This document shows, one piece after another, positions 27,832-35,679 of a DNA stretch of 64,000 nucleotides. Within the stretch, counting starts at the first letter, position 1. Each line of letters starts with the position of its first letter. This stretch comes from Chromatiales bacterium. GTDB taxonomy: Bacteria > Pseudomonadota > Gammaproteobacteria > Steroidobacterales > GCA-2729495. A model generated the notes under the pieces. It was given only the letters and a program-made list of their open reading frames with translations, made no database searches and had not been told where the DNA came from. A program made the position numbers and the translations under genes. Where the stretch lies: positions 1 through 64,000 of the forward strand of contig PBZD01000020.1 of assembly GCA_002729875.1 (NCBI GenBank). Direction: 5' to 3'.

Positions 27832-28413
27832 ATGCGTACCAGTTGGATTGTGGTGGCTATTCTCGCTAGCGTGTCTGCGGGCCTGTTGATTGCCAAGCAA
27901 TATCGATCCCCGTCATCTGTCGAGCCGCCGTTGTCAGTGGTCGAGACGCTGCCTGATTTCACCTTACCCGACCTCAACGACCAGCCCAGGTCTGTCACGG
28001 AATGGTCGGGCCGGTCATTGATTATTAATTTCTGGGCGACCTGGTGCGCACCCTGCCGGCGTGAAATGCCGTTATTACAGAGCCTGCAGGATGAGCATGA
28101 TGAGGACAGTCTGCAGGTTATTGGCGTGGCGATGGATAACCGTGCAGATGCGCAACGGTTCATCACTGAAACCGGCGTGACCTATCCGATACTGTATGGC
28201 GTAGACGAAGCGGCAATGGTTGCAGAATCATTTGGCGATGAGTTTGTTGGCCTGCCGTTTACGGCCTTTATTGTTCCTGGTGGTGAAATTCTTACCTTGC
28301 TGTCCGGTGAACTGGATGCTGCTGATCTGCGTGAACTGGCTGGCGAAATGGATGCAATTGCGAGTGGTCAAAGCAGTGTTGCCGAAGCCCGTAAGCGGCT
28401 CTTGGCAAACTGA
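27832..28413 (+). CDS. TlpA/ResA-like membrane-anchored thioredoxin
   Basis: The ATG at 27832, preceded by GGGG at a good distance, gives 193 residues. One N-terminal membrane segment (residues 5-22) anchors a periplasmic thioredoxin domain. Its redox motif is WCAPC (Cys72 and Cys75), followed by the cis-proline region GLPFTAFIV. Such proteins reduce disulfides in cytochrome c maturation or related periplasmic repair. No cytochrome maturation genes are adjacent, so the client is unknown. Confidence 0.9.
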   Translation: MRTSWIVVAILASVSAGLLIAKQYRSPSSVEPPLSVVETLPDFTLPDLNDQPRSVTEWSGRSLIINFWATWCAPCRREMPLLQSLQDEHDEDSLQVIGVAMDNRADAQRFITETGVTYPILYGVDEAAMVAESFGDEFVGLPFTAFIVPGGEILTLLSGELDAADLRELAGEMDAIASGQSSVAEARKRLLAN

Positions 28414-28465
28414 CAATCGGTACCGGTTCTGTGCATATGTAAACCCAGTGGTTGTTTTGTTCGGG

Positions 28466-29827
28466 TCAGGGGATTGAGGGTAAACCGGACAAGGCCATCG
28501 CCAGCTCGCTGTTATCGTATTGCCCGTCTACAAGCTTGCCGGCGAAGAAGTCGGTGTAAGCCTGCATGTCAAAATGACCGTGTCCGGACAGGCAGATCAG
28601 AATCGAACGTTCAACGCCTTCTTGCTTACACTTCAGTGCCTGATCGATGCCGGCCTTGACGGCATGGCTCGATTCGGGTGCCGGTACGATGCCTTCGCTG
28701 CGGGCAAATTGCACGGCCGCCTCGAAACACTCAATCTGATCATAGGCAACCGGTTCGAGTAAGCCGAGTTCCTGTACATGGCTGATCAACGGTGCCATGC
28801 CGTGATACCGCAGGCCGCCTGCATGGAAGGCAAGCGGCATAAATGTTGAGCCAAGGGTGTGCATTTTAACCAGTGGTGTCAGGTGGGCTGTATCACCAAA
28901 ATCATAGGCATACTTGCCGCGCGTCAATGTTGGACAGGCTTTCGGTTCAACGGCGATGACCTTGACGTCACGTCCGCCGCGCAGTTGATTGCCGATGAAC
29001 GGAAAGGCCAGTCCGGCAAAATTACTGCCGCCGCCCGTGCAACCGATGACAATGTCCGGGTAGTCGTCGGCCATGGCCATTTGTAACTCGGCTTCCTGGC
29101 CGATCACTGTCTGGTGCAGCAGTACGTGATTCAGAACGCTGCCGAGCGCATATTTTGTGTCATTACGCCCGACAGCATCTTCAACAGCTTCACTGATGGC
29201 GATACCGAGGCTGCCAGAGCTATTTGAATCTTTGCTGAGGATTGCCCGCCCGGCTTCGGTCTGATCGCTCGGACTCGGAATGCATTCGGCGCCATAAACC
29301 TCCATCAGTGCACGGCGGTATGGTTTCTGATCGTAGCTGACGCGTACCATATAGACCTTTACATCTATATCAAACAGTGCTCCGGCATAGGCCAGCGCCG
29401 ATCCCCATTGACCTGCACCGGTTTCAGTGGCTATGCGACTGATGCCCGCTTCCTTGTTATAAAAAGCCTGTGCGATTGAGGTATTAGTCTTGTGACTGCC
29501 GGCCGGGCTGACGCCTTCGTACTTGTAATAAATACGAGCCGGGGTATCGAGCGATTGCTCCAGGGCCTGGGCTCGAAACAGGGGGCTCGGGCGCCATTGG
29601 CGATAAATATTGCGGACCGGTTCCGGAATGTCTATGTGACGTTCTGTTGAGACTTCCTGCTCGATCAGTGACATGGGAAACAGGGGTTCGAGATCACCCG
29701 GCGTGATGGGTGCCTTGTTCCCAGGATGCAATGTAGGTGGCAGTGGTTCCGGCAGATCAGCCTGAATGTTGTACCAGGACCTGGGAATCTGCTCTTCATC
29801 GAGCAGATATTTAACCGTTGTAGGCAT
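28466..29827 (-). CDS. TrpB2-type tryptophan synthase beta-like protein
   Basis: This 453-residue PLP enzyme belongs to the TrpB2 branch. The PLP lysine is Lys113 in SPAGSHKTN, followed by ETGAGQWG (TrpB1 has QHG) and the phosphate loop CTGGGSNFAG. TrpB2 proteins do not pair with TrpA and can make tryptophan from free indole or salvage indole. The window also encodes a normal TrpB in the trp operon, so this copy is accessory. It is transcribed alone, with no attenuator upstream. Confidence 0.92.
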   Translation of the reverse strand: MPTTVKYLLDEEQIPRSWYNIQADLPEPLPPTLHPGNKAPITPGDLEPLFPMSLIEQEVSTERHIDIPEPVRNIYRQWRPSPLFRAQALEQSLDTPARIYYKYEGVSPAGSHKTNTSIAQAFYNKEAGISRIATETGAGQWGSALAYAGALFDIDVKVYMVRVSYDQKPYRRALMEVYGAECIPSPSDQTEAGRAILSKDSNSSGSLGIAISEAVEDAVGRNDTKYALGSVLNHVLLHQTVIGQEAELQMAMADDYPDIVIGCTGGGSNFAGLAFPFIGNQLRGGRDVKVIAVEPKACPTLTRGKYAYDFGDTAHLTPLVKMHTLGSTFMPLAFHAGGLRYHGMAPLISHVQELGLLEPVAYDQIECFEAAVQFARSEGIVPAPESSHAVKAGIDQALKCKQEGVERSILICLSGHGHFDMQAYTDFFAGKLVDGQYDNSELAMALSGLPSIP

Positions 29828-30020
29828 TCTTGACTCCGTATTTTTCTGTTTGTCTGCCGTCTTCGCGCGACGCGTGATTATGCCTGAATTTCAGAACCTG
29901 TTTTTATGATGAAAAGAAGCTGAGCAATCAAACGCCATCACTGGCCTGATACTAATTTACAGTGTCAGACCGGGATGGGAGGCAGTTCCACAACCACCCC
30001 ATGCGCTCGCTCACATTTGG

Positions 30021-30491
30021 TTACTTGATATCGAGCAACTCCACTTCAAACATCAGGGTCGCATGCGGCGGAATAACCCCACCGGCACCGCGTGCTCCGT
30101 AACCCATGTCAGGCGGAATGACGAGAACACGTTTGCCGCCGATCCGCATGCCGGCAAAGCCTTCGTCCCAGCCGCGGATTACCCGGCCTGCGCCCAGTGG
30201 GAATGAAAACGGATCACCGCGATCAACCGAACTGTCGAACTTTTCGCCCTTGTTTTCTGGCTGCTCCGGGTCATACAGCCAGCCCGTGTAATGGACCACA
30301 ACCTCCTGTCCGGCTTCGGCCGTCAAGCCGTCGCCATCTATAACGTCGGTAATTTGTAGCCCGGTGATCTGAGCGCCGTCGGCGTTCTCTGGCATTCCTG
30401 TTCCCTCCTGTGGTTGGCAGGCCGTGATGAGTGGGATGCTCAGCAGGCCGATAATCATTGTGGTACTTATGCTTAGACGTTGCCGGATCAT
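30021..30491 (-). CDS. FKBP-type peptidyl-prolyl isomerase lipoprotein
   Basis: The 156-residue protein starts with a lipoprotein signal ending in the lipobox LITAC (Cys25). The FKBP domain fills residues 45-156: [56 protein letters not shown]. It probably folds periplasmic or outer-membrane proteins. It is transcribed alone. Confidence 0.93.
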   Translation of the reverse strand: MIRQRLSISTTMIIGLLSIPLITACQPQEGTGMPENADGAQITGLQITDVIDGDGLTAEAGQEVVVHYTGWLYDPEQPENKGEKFDSSVDRGDPFSFPLGAGRVIRGWDEGFAGMRIGGKRVLVIPPDMGYGARGAGGVIPPHATLMFEVELLDIK

Positions 30492-31217
30492 GTTTAGCTA
30501 TTCCTTATTATACATTTGGATTGATTACGGATGATGCCATGGGCAAGGTCCTTAATGCATGTTAAAGATGCCGTTATGGATTACCAACTGACCTGAAGCC
30601 GATATGCTGGTCGTCTCTGCCGTGACAGACCCAAAGGCCCGGCCACACGGCACGCACCTCTGCCCGATGAGGAACTGTTTGGTGTATTGCGGATGTAGCG
30701 GCAGATTATTTTTGTCGGCGACTTTGCGCAAGCAGCATAGCGCGTCGTCTTGATGCAGTGCGCGTTCGTGGTTTGCTGCGGCGTTCTTCAGGATGGGTTT
30801 TTATTCGATCTGCAAAGATTGAGAAAATGTATGGGTCCCAACCGGTGGAACCCGGGCTGTCATTTCTTTCCTTGGGGCGATTTTCAGTTATGTCCGCAGG
30901 TTTATCGTAAGCCATGATTTTTTCTGTCCGTACTCTAATCATTACACTATAGTGATTGGGCTGAAAATACAGGCCGCCTGTTTACATAAATAACCGGCAT
31001 TACAGTAAAACTGTGAACGGTGCATCAACCATTTGTGTTGCCGACATGAAGGGGATCTGCCTTGATCCGGCATCAGGGTTTCCGCCAGACTGGCTGTAAC
31101 CCTGTATCATGCAGATATGCGTTGACTGTTATTATTTGCCTGATCCGGAAATAGTCTGGATATTCAGCAACAGAACATTTACCGGCAGATTTGCCGGTCG
31201 GTGAAATCCAGGAGCAG
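30492..31217. other. long intergenic region with one weak small ORF
   Basis: The 726 bases between the FKBP gene and the next plus-strand gene hold one candidate small gene on the minus strand (listed separately). Next to it is a perfect palindrome CACTATAGTG at about 30946-30955. Nothing else in the stretch is convincing. Confidence 0.45.
30706..30915 (-). CDS. small basic hypothetical protein
   Basis: From the ATG at 30915 this gives 69 residues beginning MAYDKPADITENRP. The C-terminal half is rich in Arg, Lys and Ser. An in-frame ATG at 30942 would add nine residues. A TATAGT hexamer at about 30950 could be its -10 box. No good Shine-Dalgarno is seen and I recognise no family, so the gene is uncertain. 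Confidence 0.35.
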   Translation of the reverse strand: MAYDKPADITENRPKERNDSPGSTGWDPYIFSIFADRIKTHPEERRSKPRTRTASRRRAMLLAQSRRQK

Positions 31218-31577
31218 ATGTTGTTTGGTGTAGCAGAAGATATTGATTTAACCGGACTGGTTGACAGAAAACTGCAGAGTATTTCGGTGGGAGCAGAGCG
31301 TCTCGAGCTGAATTTTGATGATGATTGGTCGCTAAACTTTGAATGTTCGTGGTGTCTTGAAGGTGGCGCCGGTTCGATAGCAGAGGGGAATCGTGAAGCA
31401 TTGCTTGATGACGTCGAAAAGCTGACCCGACTTGTTGGTTTCATGGTCGAATTTGCTGTACCAAGACCACCGGATCGAATCGAGATAGACTTTGGTAAGC
31501 AAGGTCGGTTGGTATTGATTGATGACAGTGAATTACTGGAATCATTTTCGATTGATCCTATAGGTATCGTTGTGTAG
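31218..31577 (+). CDS. hypothetical protein, 119 residues
   Basis: The ATG at 31218 follows an AGGAG three bases away. A TTG at 31191 would give 128 residues. The protein is acidic and has no membrane segment. It alternates predicted strands and helices, ending SFSIDPIGIVV, with one pair of Cys in ECSWC. I do not recognise it. The reading frame has coding-like composition and is followed 45 bases later by the thioesterase gene. Confidence 0.6.
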   Translation: MLFGVAEDIDLTGLVDRKLQSISVGAERLELNFDDDWSLNFECSWCLEGGAGSIAEGNREALLDDVEKLTRLVGFMVEFAVPRPPDRIEIDFGKQGRLVLIDDSELLESFSIDPIGIVV

Positions 31578-31622
31578 GGCATGCAGGCAATGGTTCCAGC
31601 TGCAAGAATGGTAGTAAGGTAA

Positions 31623-31979
31623 ATGAATCACAGAAAACTCGTGCTGCCCGAGCACATGAATGATCAGGGCTCTTTGTTTGGCGGGTATCTGCTTAAGTGG
31701 CTGGATGAATTTGCCTATATAACTGCGAGTATGGAATTCCCGGATCATCGCTTCGTTACGATTGCCCTGAATAATGTTGAGTTCAGGCATCCGATTCGTT
31801 GCGGGCAAATCCTGCGTTTCACTATTAGCCGTGCCCGGCTCGGCGGTTCATCTGTCGAGTATCTGGTTGAGGTATTTAGTGAGAAATCGTGCGGTGCCGA
31901 TGAGCAGGTCCTGTTCGTAACGGGTATTACCTTTGTTAATGTGACAGAAACTGGCGAGAAGCAGCGGATCAAACCGTAG
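31623..31979 (+). CDS. hotdog-fold acyl-CoA thioesterase (YciA-like)
   Basis: The 118-residue protein matches short acyl-CoA hydrolases of the hotdog fold. LPEHMNDQGSLFGGYLLKWLDEFAYITAS holds the catalytic Asn/Gly-rich segment and helix, and NNVEFRHPIRCGQILRF the central strands. The substrate acyl chain is unknown. It begins a tight group with the methyltransferase (6 bases later) and the glycosylase (8-base overlap). Confidence 0.86.
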   Translation: MNHRKLVLPEHMNDQGSLFGGYLLKWLDEFAYITASMEFPDHRFVTIALNNVEFRHPIRCGQILRFTISRARLGGSSVEYLVEVFSEKSCGADEQVLFVTGITFVNVTETGEKQRIKP

Positions 31980-31985
31980 CAGCGT

Positions 31986-32633
31986 ATGCAGCGATTACCC
32001 GAGCCGGAGCTGATGCTTGATGAAGATCAGGTTCGCGCCTATGCAGAAGCGGACTTCGATGCGCCGCATAGTCATTTCATGGAACTGTTATCGGCTCGGT
32101 GTAATGACTTGCCCCCGACTGGCCGCGCTCTTGATCTTGGTTGTGGGTCAGGTGATATTAGTCGCCGTTTTGCCGCACAATTTCCCGGCTGGCGTATCGA
32201 TGGTATTGACGGTTCGTTGACAATGCTTGCTGCAGCTCGGGCGATGACGCCGGATGATGCACAAATCCAATATATTGAAACTTATTTGCCGACACTGTTA
32301 ACCGGTCAGTACGATATGATCTTTTCTAACAGCCTGTTACATCATCTTGATGACCCGGCGGGATTGTGGTCGACGATACGCAGCGGAGCAAACCAAGGCT
32401 GCCGGGTATTCATCATGGATTTGTTTCGACCACCTGACCGGAAGACAGCCGAAGTATTCGTTAAGCAATACGCCGGTGACGAACCTGCTGTATTACAAAA
32501 TGATTTCCTGCATTCTTTGCTTGCGGCTTATGAAGAGGCGGAGATTGTCGAGCAGCTTCGCAGCGCCGGCCTGCCGTTGTGTGTCGAGGTTGTTTCGGAT
32601 CGCCATATCATCGCATGGGGCGGTATTGGCTAG
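31986..32633 (+). CDS. class I SAM-dependent methyltransferase
   Basis: The 215-residue protein shows SAM motif I LDLGCGSGD at residues 49-57, the acidic residue after the second strand (IDGIDGS) and the FSNSLLHHLDDP motif of motif IV. No C-terminal targeting domain is seen. The substrate cannot be inferred from sequence. The gene sits between a thioesterase and a DNA glycosylase gene with almost no spacing, so it is probably co-transcribed with them. Confidence 0.85.
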   Translation: MQRLPEPELMLDEDQVRAYAEADFDAPHSHFMELLSARCNDLPPTGRALDLGCGSGDISRRFAAQFPGWRIDGIDGSLTMLAAARAMTPDDAQIQYIETYLPTLLTGQYDMIFSNSLLHHLDDPAGLWSTIRSGANQGCRVFIMDLFRPPDRKTAEVFVKQYAGDEPAVLQNDFLHSLLAAYEEAEIVEQLRSAGLPLCVEVVSDRHIIAWGGIG

Positions 32634-33159
32634 CAAAGCGGCAGCGCGTATCAGCAGCTTCCCGCCAGTCATTGGTGATCGACCGCGGGTGTTGATTCTG
32701 GGTTCTATACCGGGTGTCGCGTCACTGGCAGCACAGGAATACTATGCGATGCCACGTAATGCATTCTGGCCGATCATGGGGGAATTGTTCGGCGCAAGGT
32801 TAGAACTGGCCTACCAGCAACGACTTGATGTTTTGATGACGTGTCGGGTCGCTTTATGGGATGTGCTTGGTAGTTGCGTTCGGCCCGGCAGCCTCGATTC
32901 ATCAATTGATACTTATTCGGCTGCCGTTAATGATTTAAGTCAAATGTTTACTGATTATCCAACGATTAAGTGGATTTTTTTCAATGGAAAAAAAGCCGCT
33001 GAAATGTATCGGCGGTATGTATTATCGTTGCCTGATCCGGCAACGGTGGATATTTCCTGCAGCACGCTGCCGTCAACGAGTCCGGCTCATGCGGCCATGT
33101 CGTTTGACGAAAAATTGTTAGCCTGGTCAGTAGTTTGCGATGCAGCGAGTCAGGCCTGA
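32626..33159 (+). CDS. DNA-deoxyinosine (hypoxanthine) glycosylase, UDG superfamily
   Basis: The TTG at 32626, with GGGGCGG upstream, gives 177 residues and overlaps the methyltransferase by 8 bases. Motif 1 LILGSIPGVASLAAQEYYAM followed by PRNAFW matches the hypoxanthine-DNA glycosylase (family 6) and Mug-like group. The C-terminal STSPAH is the motif 2 loop. These enzymes remove deaminated adenine from DNA. Longer in-frame readings to 32347 lie inside the methyltransferase gene and are not credible starts. Confidence 0.84.
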   Translation: MASKAAARISSFPPVIGDRPRVLILGSIPGVASLAAQEYYAMPRNAFWPIMGELFGARLELAYQQRLDVLMTCRVALWDVLGSCVRPGSLDSSIDTYSAAVNDLSQMFTDYPTIKWIFFNGKKAAEMYRRYVLSLPDPATVDISCSTLPSTSPAHAAMSFDEKLLAWSVVCDAASQA

Positions 33160-33261
33160 TTTATTTTCATTTCTGGAAAACCTGTCGCAGACAGACTAAA
33201 GTGTATGCGCGATACTTTCCTGAAATGAATTGAGAATCTGAGCGCAGAAAGCCGTTTTGGA

Positions 33262-33462
33262 ATGAGCCTGAAAGACGAAGTAGAGGCATTACTCCCTAAC
33301 TGGGAATCCTGGTATCCGAGCCTGTTTCATGCAGCCGAGGATCTCGGTGTTATCCGCGCGCGCGTTTGTTCCCCATCGTCATTGATGCTGAGTAATCGTC
33401 ATGCTTCCGAACAGGTTGCTGCCGTCAATGCATTCCGGGATAAATGGGGCGGTACAGAATAG
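33262..33462 (+). CDS. small hypothetical protein, 66 residues
   Basis: The reading frame MSLKDEVEALLPNWESW reads like a real soluble helical protein, with balanced charges and Trp/Tyr-rich helices. It has only a weak GGA next to the ATG as ribosome-binding site. I do not recognise a family. It stands alone between the glycosylase and the next unknown gene. Confidence 0.45.
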   Translation: MSLKDEVEALLPNWESWYPSLFHAAEDLGVIRARVCSPSSLMLSNRHASEQVAAVNAFRDKWGGTE

Positions 33463-33606
33463 TCAGGCGTTCTCTGTATTCGATTCAGCCGCACAATAAA
33501 GTGAATGTTCAATAAACAGGGCAGGATCTTTGTTCATGACCAGTTGTATCAGGCTGGTGAAGTGATCATCATATTGATTCATGATCAGTTTTAGGCAAAT
33601 CGCCCT

Positions 33607-34227
33607 GTGACAATCCTTTCTCGTTGGTCGACAGCCCTCGAGTCACTCGATAACGGACAAGTTCAGCGACTGACTTTTTTTACTGAATCAAAAGTTTTGT
33701 CCTGTCATGATGTTTGTGAATATTGGCAGCACGACACCGAGTTTGGTGATTTTTTCAGTAAGATACTTGCGGATATGCCATTTAGGGCATTTTTCTGGGA
33801 GGTCTGCCCGATCAGCACGGCCTCTGTTGCCGCCCCATTCGAGTGTGTTGTCGTAAACAGTCCCGCATTGTCAGGCGTTGCCGCGGATTCCGGGCCATTC
33901 GGCTCACAACTCGACAGGTTACATTCCCCCGACGGAATTGCTACGTTTGAGAATCTCGGCGGTGATGCATTATTGATTGCACCCTGCACCGGTCAGGGTG
34001 CTGGGGCGTACGCACACCTGGCCATATTTGTGCGTCATGCGCCTTTGCAACTGCAACGTACATTCTGGGCTCGTGTCGGTGCTGCGCTTGCAGCAAGCCT
34101 TGCCGGCAACCCGGTCTGGCTTAGTACTTCGGGTCTCGGCGTTTATTGGCTACATGCCAGGCTCGACCAGTATCCAAAATACTATACTTATGCTCCCTAT
34201 CGACAAACAGGGGTAGTTCGGGGGTGA
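33607..34227 (+). CDS. conserved hypothetical protein, 206 residues
   Basis: The GTG start gives a soluble protein with a Phe/Trp-rich segment (FRAFFWEVCPI) and a C-terminal region with FWARVGAALAASLAG, NPVWLSTSGLGVYWLHARLD and YYTYAPYR. This resembles an uncharacterised bacterial family often seen as a stand-alone gene (possibly DUF6940, not certain). It carries no recognisable catalytic motif or membrane segment. The start codon is not well supported by a Shine-Dalgarno. Confidence 0.65.
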   Translation: MTILSRWSTALESLDNGQVQRLTFFTESKVLSCHDVCEYWQHDTEFGDFFSKILADMPFRAFFWEVCPISTASVAAPFECVVVNSPALSGVAADSGPFGSQLDRLHSPDGIATFENLGGDALLIAPCTGQGAGAYAHLAIFVRHAPLQLQRTFWARVGAALAASLAGNPVWLSTSGLGVYWLHARLDQYPKYYTYAPYRQTGVVRG

Positions 34228-34323
34228 TGGCATGCTCTGAGCCGTGTGAGCGGAATAAGCAACGAAATGAAGGTTTTGGGCGTAAATTATGTCTAATCAC
34301 CCATTATTTCTGCCCGTATTTGT

Positions 34324-34351
34324 TTGATTATTAGTATTATTACGGTATAAG
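34324..34351 (+). promoter_or_regulatory. probable panD promoter
   Basis: TTGATT at 34324-34329 and TATAAG at 34346-34351 are 16 bases apart, about 65 bases before the panD start. The surrounding sequence is AT-rich. Confidence 0.5.
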
Positions 34352-34415
34352 AAGCGGCTTGCTTCAGTGTCCGGATGACAATTGGAGTCCGTTACCATTA
34401 ATCAGGAGACTTAAG

Positions 34416-34787
34416 GTGCGCTCAGTCCTGCGCTCAAAAATTCATAAAGCGACCATTACGGAAGCGAATCCCGAGTATGTTGGCAGCATCACGATTGATG
34501 CGGAACTCATCGAGCGGGTCGGTCTGTGGCGGAATGAACGTGTTCTGATTGCAAGCAATACAACTGGCGTACGTTTGGAAACCTACGTTATTGTCGGCGA
34601 ACCGGGCTCAGGACAGATTGCCATGAATGGTCCTGCCGCGCATACCGTCGGGGTTGGTGAAGAAGTTGTCATCATGGGTTTTGAGACAACTGATCAGCCC
34701 ATTGAGCCAAAAGTTATTCTGGTTGATGCGGATAATCGTTTTATTGCCGATCTGACCGAAAAAGCAGATACCACTGTTAGTGTATGA
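34416..34787 (+). CDS. panD: aspartate 1-decarboxylase proenzyme
   Basis: PanD makes beta-alanine for pantothenate and CoA. The GTG at 34416 has a perfect AGGAG 7 bases upstream and gives 123 residues. Self-cleavage would occur at Gly23-Ser24 in YVGSITID, leaving the pyruvoyl group on Ser24. NTTGVRLETYVI and NGPAAHTVGVGEEVVIMGF are the typical substrate and fold motifs. It is transcribed alone and panB/panC are not adjacent. In-frame sequence upstream of the GTG lacks start signals. Confidence 0.93.
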   Translation: MRSVLRSKIHKATITEANPEYVGSITIDAELIERVGLWRNERVLIASNTTGVRLETYVIVGEPGSGQIAMNGPAAHTVGVGEEVVIMGFETTDQPIEPKVILVDADNRFIADLTEKADTTVSV

Positions 34788-34903
34788 GTAAATCTGCTGA
34801 CACGATTCTCAGTGTTGTCGCCGGTTGATTCGATGCATATATTATCGGCATAGAGGGTAACGCACTAGCTCGGGATATGTTGTGCGCTTTATATGGATAG
34901 ATT

Positions 34904-35296
34904 ATGACGGGCTGGATTACTCACTTGTTAGCATTCCTGGCTGGAGCAGGTGCCGTTCTACTCTTGCTGGTCACTCGACGTAACCGAGCCGGTAGTCAGT
35001 CAGACAAAGTATTGCGCAAACTGTATCGGAAATGTCCGGATTTTTTTGATGATGTCCGTACCGAGCTGGGTAAGGCCGAGTTTAAAGATGTCCGCGAGTT
35101 TGCCATCCTCAAATCATCACAGATCACTTTCGTCAGTGAAGATGTTAAATTTGTTTATTATGAGGATGAATTGCCTGATCTGCAGGAAATTGCAGCAGGA
35201 CTGGAAAATCATGGATTCATTGATGATGTCACACGGGGTAAAACACCGCTTTACCGCATGCGTGAGACCTTTGTCATAGCTCTCGGCTCCCTGTAA
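34904..35296 (+). CDS. hypothetical membrane-anchored protein, 130 residues
   Basis: One N-terminal membrane segment (about residues 6-24) is followed by a basic stretch (TRRNRAG) that would keep the rest in the cytoplasm. The soluble domain has an alternating pattern (FAILKSSQITFVSEDVKFVYYEDELPDL). I do not recognise the family. It stands between panD and a GIY-YIG gene. Confidence 0.6.
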   Translation: MTGWITHLLAFLAGAGAVLLLLVTRRNRAGSQSDKVLRKLYRKCPDFFDDVRTELGKAEFKDVREFAILKSSQITFVSEDVKFVYYEDELPDLQEIAAGLENHGFIDDVTRGKTPLYRMRETFVIALGSL

Positions 35297-35333
35297 ACAG
35301 GCCGGCACATCCGCTACAGCGGAACGATTCAAC

Positions 35334-35582
35334 ATGTGGACTGTATATATATTGTGCTGTTCCGATAACAGTTTGTATACGGGCATTGCGAAGAATGTTG
35401 AGCGGCGGATCAGTTTGCATAATGCAGGACGCGGAGCCAAGTACACTCGTTCTCGTCGCCCGGTAAGACTGGTTTATTCCGAGTCTGTCGTTACTCGTGC
35501 TGAGGCTCTGCGACGTGAGAGCGCAATCAAACGGCTCGAACGTGACGAAAAGAAAAAATTAATAGATACTGGCACTGACTAA
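35334..35582 (+). CDS. GIY-YIG nuclease domain protein (YhbQ/UPF0213 type)
   Basis: The 82-residue protein is a stand-alone GIY-YIG domain: VYILCCSDNSLYTGIA is the GIY-YIG signature, Arg in NVERRISLHN and Glu in ALRRESAIKRLER complete the active site. YhbQ-type proteins are poorly characterised nucleases. The length and order of motifs are normal. Confidence 0.9.
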   Translation: MWTVYILCCSDNSLYTGIAKNVERRISLHNAGRGAKYTRSRRPVRLVYSESVVTRAEALRRESAIKRLERDEKKKLIDTGTD

Positions 35583-35679
35583 GTGCTATCAAACTGTCCA
35601 TGGCTGTATATCGATTTGATCAGCTATGTCTGATCGGTTTGTTTGCGGAAAAAATACTCCTCATTTAAGGAATGCGACT

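Noticed and set aside
27579-28166. Minus-strand frame over the TlpA-like gene
   Set aside because: It overlaps a confident thioredoxin gene and has atypical Arg/Ser-rich composition.
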